Source: Auanema rhodensis
Lineage: Eukaryota; Nematoda; Chromadorea; Rhabditida; Rhabditidae
DNA length: 64,000 nucleotides
NCBI GenBank assembly: GCA_964057225.1
Contig: OZ059895.1
Location: forward strand, 6,820,001 to 6,884,000
Direction of reading: 5' to 3'
Shown: positions 15,901-26,379 of the stretch, one piece after another
Numbering within the stretch: the first letter of the stretch is position 1
Layout: the number at the start of each line of letters is the position of its first letter
Made by a program: the position numbers and the translations under genes
Notes under the pieces: generated by a model
Told to the model about the DNA's origin: nothing
What the model saw: only the letters and a program-made list of their open reading frames with translations
The model's database searches: none

Positions 15901-18900
15901 TATGTGAGCAACATTGATATTCCATCTTTCTGAAGATTCTGAAGCTTGTCTATCTCTTGATCGGAAATGTTTATTGTTCAGACAATCTCAGTCTAGAGTT
16001 TTGAATGTTCTTCTGAACAGGAATACGGTGCACGTGCCATTTGCCTTGAGGTATTCATCTTCATCTTTGGTTTAGTTACCCAAGTTTAAGGTACTTTGAT
16101 GATTCAACAAGGGTTACACCTGATGTTGAACTAAATTTTGGAAAGCTCACTATATGTGAGCAACATTGATATTCCATCTTTCTGAAGATTCTGAAGCTTG
16201 TCTATCTCTTGATCGGAAATGTTTATTGTTCAGACAATCTCAGCCTAGAGTTTTGAATGTTTTTCTGAAGAAGAATACGATGCACGTGCCATTTGCCTTG
16301 AGGTATTCATCTTCATCTTTGGTTTAATTACCCAAGTTTGAGGTACTTTGATGATTCAACAAGGATTACACCTGATGTTGAACTAAATTTTGGAAAGCTC
16401 ACTATATGTGAGCAACATTGATATTCCATCTTTCTGAAGATTCTGAAGCTTGTCTATCTCTTGATCGGAAATGTTTATTGTTCAGACAATCTCAGTCTAG
16501 AGTTTTGAATGTTCTTCTGAACAGGAATACGGTGCACGTGCCATTTGCCTTGAGGTATTCATCTTCATCTTTGGTTTAGTTACCCAAGTTTAAGGTACTT
16601 TGATGATTCAACAAGGGTTACACCTGATGTTGAACTAAATTTTGGAAAGCTCACTATATGTGAGCAACATTGATATTCCATCTTTCTGAAGATTCTGAAG
16701 CTTGTCTATCTCTTGATCGGAAATGTTTATTGTTCAGACAATCTCAGCCTAGAGTTTTGAATGTTTTTCTGAAGAAGAATACGATGCACGTGCCATTTGC
16801 CTTGAGGTATTCATCTTCATCTTTGGTTTAATTACCCAAGTTTGAGGTACTTTGATGATTCAACAAGGATTACACCTGATGTTGAACTAAATTTTGGAAA
16901 GCTCACTATATGTGAGCAACATTGATATTCCATCTTTCTGAAGATTCTGAAGCTTGTCTATCTCTTGATCGGAAATGTTTATTGTTCAGACAATCTCAGT
17001 CTAGAGTTTTGAATGTTCTTCTGAACAGGAATACGGTGCACGTGCCATTTGCCTTGAGGTATTCATCTTCATCTTTGGTTTAATTACCCAAGTTTGAGGT
17101 ACTTTGATGATTCAACAAGGATTACACCTGATGTTGAACTAAATTTTGGAAAGCTCACTATATGTGAGCAACATTGATATTCCATCTTTCTGAAGATTCT
17201 GAAGCTTGTCTATCTCTTGATCGGAAATGTTTATTGTTCAGACAATCTCAGTCTAGAGTTTTGAATGTTCTTCTGAACAGGAATACGGTGCACGTGCCAT
17301 TTGCCTTGAGGTATTCATCTTCATCTTTGGTTTAATTACCCAAGTTTGAGGTACTTTGATGATTCAACAAGGATTACACCTGATGTTGAACTAAATTTTG
17401 GAAAGCTCACTATATGTGAGCAACATTGATATTCCATCTTTCTGAAGATTCTGAAGCTTGTCTATCTCTTGATCGGAAATGTTTATTGTTCAGACAATCT
17501 CAGTCTAGAGTTTTGAATGTTCTTCTGAACAGGAATACGGTGCACGTGCCATTTGCCTTGAGGTATTCATCTTCATCTTTGGTTTAATTACCCAAGTTTG
17601 AGGTACTTTGATGATTCAACAAGGATTACACCTGATGTTGAACTAAATTTTGGAAAGCTCACTATATGTGAGCAACATTGATATTCCATCTTTCTGAAGA
17701 TTCTGAAGCTTGTCTATCTCTTGATCGGAAACGTTTATTGTTCAGACAATCTCAGTCTAGAGTTTTGAATGTTTTTCTAAAGAAGAATACGGTGCACGTG
17801 CCATTTGCCTTGAGGTATTCATCTTCATCTTTGGTTTAATTACCCAAGTTTGAGGTACTTTGATGATTCAACAAGGGTTACACCTGATGTTGAACTAAAT
17901 TTTGGAAAGCTCACTATATGTGAGCAACATTGATATTCCATCTTTCTGAAGATTCGGAAGCTTGTCTATCTCTTGATCGGAAATGTTTATTGTTCAGACA
18001 ATCTCAGCCTAGAGTTTTGAATGTTTTTCTGAAGAAGAATACGGTGCACGTGCCATTTGCCTTGAGGTATTCATCTTCATCTTTGGTTTAATTACCCAAG
18101 TTTGAGGTACTTTGATGATTCAACAAGGATTACACCTGATGTTGAACTAAATTTTGGAAAGCTCACTATATGTGAGCAACATTGATATTCCATCTTTCTG
18201 AAGATTCTGAAGCTTGTCTATCTCTTGATCGGAAATGTTTATTGTTCAGACAATCTCAGTCTAGAGTTTTGAATGTTCTTCTGAACAGGAATACGGTGCA
18301 CGTGCCATTTGCCTTGAGGTATTCATCTTCATCTTTGGTTTAGTTACCCAAGTTTAAGGTACTTTGATGATTCAACAAGGGTTACACCTGATGTTGAACT
18401 AAATTTTGGAAAGCTCACTATATGTGAGCAACATTGATATTCCATCTTTCTGAAGATTCTGAAGCTTGTCTATCTCTTGATCGGAAATGTTTATTGTTCA
18501 GACAATCTCAGCCTAGAGTTTTGAATGTTTTTCTGAAGAAGAATACGATGCACGTGCCATTTGCCTTGAGGTATTCATCTTCATCTTTGGTTTAATTACC
18601 CAAGTTTGAGGTACTTTGATGATTCAACAAGGATTACACCTGATGTTGAACTAAATTTTGGAAAGCTCACTATATGTGAGCAACATTGATATTCCATCTT
18701 TCTGAAGATTCTGAAGCTTGTCTATCTCTTGATCGGAAATGTTTATTGTTCAGACAATCTCAGTCTAGAGTTTTGAATGTTCTTCTGAACAGGAATACGG
18801 TGCACGTGCCATTTGCCTTGAGGTATTCATCTTCATCTTTGGTTTAGTTACCCAAGTTTAAGGTACTTTGATGATTCAACAAGGGTTACACCTGATGTTG

Positions 18901-20955
18901 AACTAAATTTTGGAAAGCTCACTATATGTGAGCAACATTGATATTCCATCTTTCTGAAGATTCTGAAGCTTGTCTATCTCTTGATCGGAAATGTTTATTG
19001 TTCAGACAATCTCAGCCTAGAGTTTTGAATGTTTTTCTGAAGAAGAATACGATGCACGTGCCATTTGCCTTGAGGTATTCATCTTCATCTTTGGTTTAAT
19101 TACCCAAGTTTGAGGTACTTTGATGATTCAACAAGGATTACACCTGATGTTGAACTAAATTTTGGAAAGCTCACTATATGTGAGCAACATTGATATTCCA
19201 TCTTTCTGAAGATTCTGAAGCTTGTCTATCTCTTGATCGGAAATGTTTATTGTTCAGACAATCTCAGTCTAGAGTTTTGAATGTTCTTCTGAACAGGAAT
19301 ACGGTGCACGTGCCATTTGCCTTGAGGTATTCATCTTCATCTTTGGTTTAATTACCCAAGTTTGAGGTACTTTGATGATTCAACAAGGATTACACCTGAT
19401 GTTGAACTAAATTTTGGAAAGCTCACTATATGTGAGCAACATTGATATTCCATCTTTCTGAAGATTCTGAAGCTTGTCTATCTCTTGATCGGAAATGTTT
19501 ATTGTTCAGACAATCTCAGTCTAGAGTTTTGAATGTTCTTCTGAACAGGAATACGGTGCACGTGCCATTTGCCTTGAGGTATTCATCTTCATCTTTGGTT
19601 TAATTACCCAAGTTTGAGGTACTTTGATGATTCAACAAGGATTACACCTGATGTTGAACTAAATTTTGGAAAGCTCACTATATGTGAGCAACATTGATAT
19701 TCCATCTTTCTGAAGATTCTGAAGCTTGTCTATCTCTTGATCGGAAATGTTTATTGTTCAGACAATCTCAGTCTAGAGTTTTGAATGTTCTTCTGAACAG
19801 GAATACGGTGCACGTGCCATTTGCCTTGAGGTATTCATCTTCATCTTTGGTTTAATTACCCAAGTTTGAGGTACTTTGATGATTCAACAAGGATTACACC
19901 TGATGTTGAACTAAATTTTGGAAAGCTCACTATATGTGAGCAACATTGATATTCCATCTTTCTGAAGATTCTGAAGCTTGTCTATCTCTTGATCGGAAAC
20001 GTTTATTGTTCAGACAATCTCAGTCTAGAGTTTTGAATGTTTTTCTAAAGAAGAATACGGTGCACGTGCCATTTGCCTTGAGGTATTCATCTTCATCTTT
20101 GGTTTAATTACCCAAGTTTGAGGTACTTTGATGATTCAACAAGGGTTACACCTGATGTTGAACTAAATTTTGGAAAGCTCACTATATGTGAGCAACTTTG
20201 ATATTTCATCTTTCTGAAGATTCTGAAGCTTGTCTATCTCTTGATCGGAAATGTTTATTGTTCAGACAATCTCAGCCTAGAGTTTTGAATGTTTTTCTGA
20301 AGAAGAATACGGTGCACGTGCCATTTGCCTTGAGGTATTCATCTTCATCTTTGGTTTAATTACCCAAGTTTGAGGTACTTTGATGATTCAACAAGGATTA
20401 CACCTGATGTTGAACTAAATTTTGGAAAGCTCACTATATGTGAGCAACATTGATATTCCATCTTTCTGAAGATTCGGAAGGTTGTCTATCTCTTGAATGG
20501 AAACGTTTATTGTTCAGACAATCTCAGCCTAGAGTTTTGAATGTTTTTCTGAAGAAGAATACGATGCACGTGCCATTTGCCTTGAGGTATTCATCTTCAT
20601 CTTTGGTTTAATTACCCAAGTTTGAGGTACTTTGATGATTCAACAAGGGTTACACCTGATGTTGAACTAAATTTTGGAAAGCTCACTATATGTGAGCAAC
20701 ATTGATATTCCATCTTTCTGAAGATTCTGAAGCTTGTCTATCTCTTGATCGGAAATGTTTATTGTTCAGACAATCTCAGTCTAGAGTTTTGAATGTTCTT
20801 CTGAACAGGAATACGGTGCACGTGCGATTTGCCTTGAGGTATTCATCTTCATCTTTGGTTTAATTACCCAAGTTTGAGGTAGTTTCATGATTCAACAACG
20901 GTTACACCTGATGTTGAACTAAATTTTGGAAAGCTCACTATATGTGAGCAACATT
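929..20955 (+). repeat. 252 bp satellite array, left
   Basis: About 79 tandem monomers of 252 bp in plus orientation. Each carries a hairpin GCTCAC-TATAT-GTGAGC, a second short inverted repeat ATTGT-TCAG-ACAAT, and the palindrome GCACGTGC. Variants define subtypes: GAAGAAGAATACGG with ATCGGAAATG or ATGGAAACG, versus GAACAGGAATACGG with GACCGGAAATGG. Subtypes are interleaved in higher-order blocks: one variant pair recurs 1764 bp apart (6011 and 7775, 7 units) and another 2268 bp apart (17723 and 19991, 9 units). No gene is visible. The array ends mid-monomer at GAGCAACATT, where the retroelement LTR begins. Confidence 0.98.
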
Positions 20956-21464
20956 TGTCGTGGTTTATAAGGATTCCGATCCTTATTTCCGTTCTCCACA
21001 ACAGTATACAAAGATTCTAACAACGTCACTTACGTCGATCCTTGTATTCCTCTAACAATTCCGTGATTACTGAGACCAGTGGTAGTTAGGTGGAATCCCA
21101 ATAGTAACAATAGTAATGAATAGGGCAGTGAATAGGAGTAATAGAATGCTTCAGAGTATAGTTATCTCAATATAGAAGTCGAACTTAATAACAAAAGTTT
21201 ATTTAGCTCAAAATACACAACACAAAATATCAGCCACCGTTCTCTTTCCTCGTCCAAAAATCAGATCCCTTCTTCCCAATTTCGATACTGCCCGCCTCCT
21301 TCTCAATCTTATCTGCTAAAAAGCTGCACGTTTGTTGCGTTTCCTATTACCAAAGTAGTACATCTGTTTCATTGTTTGTCATATTTCTTCAATCCTCTCG
21401 TTTATACGAGACACTGGCCGCGACTAGGTTGTGTAGAAGAGTTGCTAGATCAAAATGAGTAACA
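20956..21464 (-). mobile_element. Candidate LTR of a BEL/Pao retroelement
   Basis: The block begins TGTCGTGG exactly at the satellite edge and can be closed by GAGTAACA, giving TGT...ACA ends on either strand and a length of 509 bp. On the minus strand, the orientation of the envelope gene beside it, an AATAAA signal is present near 21200, as expected of an LTR. Only one copy lies in the window, so the boundaries are not proven, and I see no clear polypurine tract next to it on the envelope side. It would be the 3' LTR of the element whose env follows. Confidence 0.45.
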
Positions 21465-21836
21465 TATAGATTAGATATAAAAAATTACAATCGTACATCC
21501 TAAAAATAACATATCCCAAATGAAACACAAATAACATAAATCCCATACAATCGTGAATTAATCAAAGTTACAATAAACATTAATCATAAAAGAATAAAAA
21601 TTCAAAAAGTATCAAAATTCCACTGTTTGGTGTGTAGTCATCTCAAAATTGAGTCGCTTGTATTCCTTGGCTCGCTCTTGCCCAACAGCTATCCCATGTC
21701 TTCTTCAGCTTCACCATCATTGCTACCATAGACAGTGTTGCTTGCACCATTAACATGGGTGCTAGCAGATAACATGCGGCCGTAGAAATTACAGCAATTC
21801 CTAAGATTCCCAGTGATATAATTCATCGCTGTCTCA
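21465..21836. other. Retroelement region between env remnant and LTR, no gene recognised
   Basis: AT-rich sequence between the possible LTR end and the last readable envelope codons. A 61-codon minus-strand open frame (21689-21874) overlaps the env tail and shows no recognisable domain, so I do not call it a gene. The stretch probably holds degraded env C-terminal coding sequence and untranslated retroelement sequence. Confidence 0.4.
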
Positions 21837-23870
21837 TTACATCCCACAAGGGTGAGTCTCTTCATCAGCTCCAATCTTATTAGGCAGTCTGCCTTTCCTT
21901 CTGCCGTCGTACCTTAAAACTCCTATGATGTTTATGCTTGTCTCCCGGCCTCCACAATCCATTCTACACTCCTCTCTAATCATGGGTTAGTTTCTTCTTA
22001 TGGTTACTGTGGTGTTAGTGAACTGTGGCGAACACTTAACCATAATTACTTCATGTTGGCAATCCAACGGAATCCATGTTTCCTCTTCTGCGATACATTC
22101 AAAACTTAGTACCGCTCCTGTTTCACATGCATAGCATCCCTGGGCGCCAAGGAAGTTAATATGACATGATATGTCTTGTGTGTATATGTTGCTCTGGATG
22201 AAGTTCAGAGATTCAATATGTATAGTGGATTCATCCTCTATCGATGATATTTCGATAGTTTCTTCTATCTCGTTGATGTTTATCAACTGTGGAGTCAACT
22301 TCCATTCCTCTTTGGCGAAATCTGATTCTGGACAGTCACATAAGATTTTCTCTTCGTATTCTTTGATACATGGACATACCCACTGTATATCGCATGTTGT
22401 AAAATGTTTTTGTGCTCTTTCCTTAGAGTCACATTTTACCATGGGTTCAAAATGCCTTTCTGTTAAGTAAGTCTGATTTTCTGATATAAAACACTTCTTA
22501 TGAAGAAACTTGGCGTTTGGTTTTTCCTGCTTGATAATTGTGATATTACCAATTTCCGATACAAGGGTACTGTATGGTTTTAATTTAATGCTCCGTTCAT
22601 AATTATTCCCGAACAAATTTTCCTTGATATTCAAATGGACAACCGTAATCCAATCTTCGCAAATATTTACTGCATATATAATTTATGTTATTGGTTTATG
22701 TTGTAACCTATACATTATGCAAGCTTTGCCAAATGGTGGAAAACATGAAAACCATTTGCTTGATGCTTTGTAACATGATGATTGAGTTGGTCCTCTTTTT
22801 GATCCCAATTCGCCAATTTCCTGCTGGTATTCCTTCTGGTTACAATTGTTCTCTGTGCAGTTATGATTTCCATCACACAGGTACGTTTGTTCCATAAATG
22901 GCTCAGTTCTTCTTGTATAATATAAAGTTGTTTTCTGACATGTGAATATTGTTTTTTCTTTTGTCAGTATCCATTGTCCAATAGTGTTATTGTTGTAGTT
23001 TAAATTTAAACACATTTGCTTTATTCCCGGATTGAATGTTATTGGAGTGGCAAGTTGCTGGTAACATTCATTCCTGCTGATACAGTGGATGTGCGTTTCT
23101 TGTATCTCATGTGCGCTTTTACATCCCCAGCTGGTACTGATCATTAGCATTATGGTCGCACTATGTGTTGATAATCGCGAGAAATGTAGACTTGGCGATC
23201 TCAGCATCTTTATAGGATATAAAGATTCCCTTTTTTCTCCTTCCTGTACCTCGCTTAGTGCAATATTAACGTCCTCATCTCTTTCCTGACGCCGCTTCCA
23301 CAATTTTGGTATCCACTCCATATATGGTTTTATTCTTTTTCTGCTTCTCCATCCCTGGCATACACACCCTAATAACATAGCTAATATCACTAGTATGAAG
23401 GCTGTTGATGCCAAAGCTCCTGTAGTGTCACAGTGTGGATTAGCTAGTAACTCCAGTGAAAGTAACGACGTTGTTCCACAATGCTCCTCTGCTGTCGCGG
23501 AGGTTATTGTCGCCGCCATGGCTAACAAACTTAGATTCCGTGTTGCTTTTGGTTTTCCAATCTCCGGCATCCTTTGAGATTCTCTCATGATTCTTCCAAC
23601 TATATCTAGGTCGTCCTGTTCTGTTGGCGGTTCTTCGGCTTCGCCCACTTCTGGGTCCTTTTCCATTACTACCGTTGGTTGACAGCTTTCTTGTGGTTGT
23701 ATCACTTGTTTAATGGTGTCTATAACACCTGGGTCCGGTTCCTCTATGTTCCAATTGTTTCCATCTTCCTCCAGCCCCGTTTCAGGATTATTAGGTTCAG
23801 TTTCCCTATACCGGAATTGAAAATAATCCTTGGCTGTCATTTCATTTATCACAGCAGACCTTATCTCCAT
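21837..23870 (-). pseudogene. BEL/Pao envelope, phlebovirus Gn/Gc-like, broken by two in-frame stops
   Basis: One reading frame runs from 23870 to 21837 and is interrupted only by TAA at 22683-22685 and at 21987-21989; the frame is unchanged across both. The first 395 codons hold an acidic N-terminus, a hydrophobic signal-like stretch (about 113-128), a membrane segment (about 153-172), a second signal-like stretch (about 237-252), then a Cys-rich ectodomain. An aromatic/Cys loop ending FGKACIMYR, shortly before the first stop, resembles the class II fusion loop of phlebovirus Gc. The next 215 codons add many Cys and a GCYACETGA motif typical of the phlebovirus Gc stem. Such env genes are known from nematode Pao elements. 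The start abuts the element 1 boundary, so the true N-terminus may be missing. The protein is probably not made in full. Confidence 0.72.
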
Positions 23871-23883
23871 AGGAAAAAGTTAG

Positions 23884-24696
23884 TCCAAGGAACAAATCAG
23901 CATTGTCCCTGATGCTGTTCGTATTCTTGCTGATCGAATTTTCCCATCCGAGCTTGTCATTAATTCTAATATCATTTTTCCTTGTTCTATATTAAATGTT
24001 CAAAAAGATTTATCTTATACACTACGTTTTTCCAATAGAAAATTTATTCTACACTTGCCTAAAGGCAACTATGCAAATGGTGATGAAATAATACGCGGAA
24101 TCAATGCTGGAAGAGAATCATTTATCGCCAACAATACAAAGCCTCTTGGAGCTGAGGAAGAAGCACGTATAAAAAGTTTAATAGATAAAGATGAAGATGT
24201 AAAAAAATGGTATAATAATCGCCAGGCTGAGGCTAAGCTAGTGGAAGAAATGCTCGCAGATGCCACATTTCAGTTTAACAAAACATTGCAGCGCATAGAG
24301 TTTGTAACAAGCAAGCGACTATTAATGAATGCAACGCTTGGTGATGATTTTGCATATTTTCTTGGTTTTGAAAATAAAAACATCAACGATACAATAATAG
24401 CCAGGCGTCCCATTGATTTTTCAAATAACATTAATACAATGTATATATATTGTGATATTGTAGAATATTCCATTCTTGGTAATGTGAAAGCTAATTTACT
24501 TGCATGTTTACCTGTACCACCTCCTACTGAATTTGGTAAAATGATTGCCAAAACATTTAATCCTATTCGTTATGTACCAATCACTAGACAAACACTCGAT
24601 ACCATACGTATTGAAATTTTAGATGAATTTGGTCGTCCTATGCAATTTAATTATGGTTCTACAGTTGTTACATTACATGTTAAAAATATGAAATAA
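23884..24696 (+). CDS. Maverick/Polinton penton (minor capsid) protein, 5' truncated
   Basis: Open frame of 270 codons with no ATG near its left end: it opens just after a TAG at 23881, 10 bp from the start of the retroelement env frame, so the beginning of the gene has been lost. The C-terminal part has the pattern expected of a jelly-roll penton protein: a YIYCDIVEYSILGNVKANLL strand, FNPIRYVPI, then DTIRIEILDEFGRPMQF and a closing TVVTLHV strand. This is characteristic of the minor capsid protein of metazoan Polintons, which caps the capsid vertices. It converges on the zinc-finger gene with only 5 bp between the two stops. Polinton pentons normally have a further N-terminal segment, missing here. 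Assignment is from motif recognition. Confidence 0.75.
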   Translation, partial: SKEQISIVPDAVRILADRIFPSELVINSNIIFPCSILNVQKDLSYTLRFSNRKFILHLPKGNYANGDEIIRGINAGRESFIANNTKPLGAEEEARIKSLIDKDEDVKKWYNNRQAEAKLVEEMLADATFQFNKTLQRIEFVTSKRLLMNATLGDDFAYFLGFENKNINDTIIARRPIDFSNNINTMYIYCDIVEYSILGNVKANLLACLPVPPPTEFGKMIAKTFNPIRYVPITRQTLDTIRIEILDEFGRPMQFNYGSTVVTLHVKNMK

Positions 24697-24701
24697 ACGT
24701 T

Positions 24702-25166
24702 TTATTCAACAGTTATACAATACCACATTTTTATTTTCGAAGGTTTAAAAGATAGTTTAGGGCAGTTTTGTTTGTCGCTCGGCTCGTGTTGTGAATGTTC
24801 TCCGTCACTATTGCTGTGGCATCTTTTTGATTGGGTTGAATGTACAAACTCCTCAGCTTTTTCAAAGGGTTTGCTGGTATCATTTCCATCACCATCTTCA
24901 CCATTCGTTCCATTATTATTATGAATACGCCGAATATGACGCTCACAATTGAATCTTGTTCCAAAAGTTTCACTACAATGAGGGCACAAACGTCTACGAA
25001 CACCATCCAAATGTCCATATTTTTGAATAAAGTCAGCATTGCTGATATAATTGTTACATATGGGTTGAATCCCTGCATGTCTTTTCAAAACGTGATCACT
25101 AAAATGCTTGGTTGAAGAAAATATTTCCTTGCATGTACCACAATATTTGTTACATAAAAGTTCCAT
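24702..25166 (-). CDS. Small C2H2 zinc-finger protein of the Maverick
   Basis: 154 residues from the ATG at 25166; the frame is open 10 codons further upstream but without an ATG. Two C2H2 fingers are visible: YCGTCKEIFSSTKHFSDHVL followed by KRH, at about residues 8-30, and LCPHCSETFGTRFNCERHIR followed by RIH, at about 60-82. A hydrophilic Ser/Asp/Asn-rich tail of about 70 residues follows. Probable nucleic-acid-binding accessory protein. It lies between the penton gene (convergent) and the protease (same strand). Fingers of this sort occur in Polinton accessory ORFs but the family is not one I can name. A captured host transcription-factor fragment is the alternative. Confidence 0.6.
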   Translation of the reverse strand: MELLCNKYCGTCKEIFSSTKHFSDHVLKRHAGIQPICNNYISNADFIQKYGHLDGVRRRLCPHCSETFGTRFNCERHIRRIHNNNGTNGEDGDGNDTSKPFEKAEEFVHSTQSKRCHSNSDGEHSQHEPSDKQNCPKLSFKPSKIKMWYCITVE

Positions 25167-25175
25167 TAGAGGAAA

Positions 25176-25364
25176 ATGAAAAACGACCACACGCAATCAA
25201 CCCACTTTTATATAATGAGCAATAATATGACTAGTGTTGTACAAAAGCCCAATCCCAATGCTATACCTTTAATAAATGGCACTGAAATACATTTCAACAT
25301 TCTCCTGTATAAAGGCGCTGGTTTAGATTGCTCCAACGTGTATTTGACACATAATTCACAGTGA
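25176..25364 (+). CDS. Small ORF of unknown function
   Basis: 62 codons from ATG 25176, or 49 from the in-frame ATG at 25215, which follows a TATA-like TTTTATATAAT. It opens divergently beside the zinc-finger gene and stops at 25364 in an otherwise empty 250 bp gap before the protease. No domain, signal peptide or membrane segment is seen. It could be a small Maverick protein, the first exon of something, or chance. Confidence 0.25.
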   Translation: MKNDHTQSTHFYIMSNNMTSVVQKPNPNAIPLINGTEIHFNILLYKGAGLDCSNVYLTHNSQ

Positions 25365-25419
25365 CAAGGAATATTCATAACTGATCACGTAATGTAGCAG
25401 GTTATTAATGACAAATTTC

Positions 25420-25875
25420 TTATATAGTAGTCAATTTATAGTTGAATACTTTATGCATAAACGCTTTAATAAAAACATCATCATTTTTCAATAGTTTAAA
25501 AAATGAACAAATGCTTTCAAATGAATTACCAGCCGACAACATTAGTATTACAAATACCACATAGCCACCACAAGTGTATTCAATTAAACGTTGTGGTTTG
25601 CAAGTATTAATTTTTACCTTTTTATATTTGGCCAGATAATTTTGAATGTACTTGTTCATTTTATATCCCAAGCTACAGAAAAAATAGGCTTGCTTGTTAC
25701 GGACAAAGATGACCTGCCAATGTGTGCCGGGCTTATCATGTGTGTCAGTATTTACGACAAGTGCAAAGTTTTTACGACGCGTTTTGGGTAGAGTATCAGC
25801 GCTATATACACCGAGGAATAGTTTCCGAGTACTGGGGACAGATTGCAATAGTGATACTATTTCAGACGAATACAT
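25420..25875 (-). CDS. Adenain-like maturation cysteine protease, Maverick
   Basis: Polinton and adenovirus-type (C5/Ulp1-like) cysteine protease that would cleave capsid precursors inside the particle. The His-Trp pair in GTHWQVIFV carries the catalytic His (residue 52 from the ATG at 25875) and YTCGGYVVF the catalytic Cys (residue 102). Between them the usual acidic residue of a YFDS-type motif is replaced: the sequence reads FFCSLGY, with Cys at residue 67. The frame is open to an earlier ATG at 25962, but that start would overlap the divergent core gene; 25875 gives a normal protease N-terminus and a usable intergenic region. With 151 residues it is on the short side for the family. The altered acidic position could mean loss of activity or a relocated residue. 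Confidence 0.75.
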   Translation of the reverse strand: MYSSEIVSLLQSVPSTRKLFLGVYSADTLPKTRRKNFALVVNTDTHDKPGTHWQVIFVRNKQAYFFCSLGYKMNKYIQNYLAKYKKVKINTCKPQRLIEYTCGGYVVFVILMLSAGNSFESICSFFKLLKNDDVFIKAFMHKVFNYKLTTI

Positions 25876-25986
25876 TTTAGTAGAATGATCTAGTGTAACT
25901 TTTGTATTGCGCGCGTGCGGTTCGATATGCCGCATCTCCTTTTGGATGTCAACTCTATTCAATGGACAACACTTTTAAATCAACAA
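25876..25986. promoter_or_regulatory. Divergent promoter region between protease and core gene
   Basis: If the protease starts at 25875 and the core gene at 25987, this 111 bp gap must hold both promoters. Both frames are in fact open into it (protease ATG at 25962, core ATG at 25927), so the real starts need transcript data. No clear TATA box or other element stands out. Confidence 0.3.
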
Positions 25987-26379
25987 ATGGGTGGCGCCCC
26001 ATTTAGCGGAATGATGTTTCAACGTGGAATGCAGAGGGGTCATGGTTTGGGTGGTATTTTGGCAACTTTGGCATCATTTCTACCACGCATCTTTCAATCA
26101 CCTATAGCCCAAAATCTCATCAATGCCGGAAGAAACGCCTTATCCAGTGCTGTAAGCAATAGTCCAGTTGTAAATTCACCTCTTGGCGGACAGTTGCTGA
26201 AAACTGGTAATGAAATTGTCGATGGGGTGCTGAAAGGCGATAATATCAAGGAAACTCTTAAAACAGCCGGCCGACAAGCTATACGAGATCTTACCGGCTT
26301 GGGCAAACGGCGACGACGCAAAACCACAAAACCTCATAAGCGGTTGTGCATCACTCGTGAGCGGTCGTTTCACATTTAA
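25987..26379 (+). CDS. Small Gly-rich, basic virion core or pVI-like protein
   Basis: 130 residues from ATG 25987 (150 from the in-frame ATG at 25927). Composition suggests a virion-internal protein: a Gly/Met-rich start (MGGAPFSGMMFQRGMQRG), a hydrophobic amphipathic segment (LGGILATLASFLPRIF, about residues 21-36), Ala/Asn-rich helices, and a strongly basic tail (GKRRRRKTTKPHKR). That plan recalls adenovirus pVI and pX and the small virion proteins of adintoviruses and Polintons: membrane-active helix plus DNA-binding tail. Several Gly-Gly sites could be protease targets, and the protease gene lies divergently next door. Its stop is immediately followed by the ATG of the major capsid gene, with no spacer. 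Confidence 0.55.
   Translation: MGGAPFSGMMFQRGMQRGHGLGGILATLASFLPRIFQSPIAQNLINAGRNALSSAVSNSPVVNSPLGGQLLKTGNEIVDGVLKGDNIKETLKTAGRQAIRDLTGLGKRRRRKTTKPHKRLCITRERSFHI

Noticed and set aside
929..20955. CRISPR array or coding tandem repeat
   Set aside because: There are no short repeats with unique spacers: the whole 252 bp unit repeats with only point variants, and frames inside monomers are closed by stops.
21689..21874. 61-codon minus-strand ORF as a separate gene
   Set aside because: It overlaps the in-frame tail of the env remnant, has no recognisable domain and is too short to stand alone.
22171..22470. Plus-strand 99-codon ORF opposite the env gene
   Set aside because: It is antisense to env coding sequence with Cys patterns explained by the minus strand; no domain of its own.
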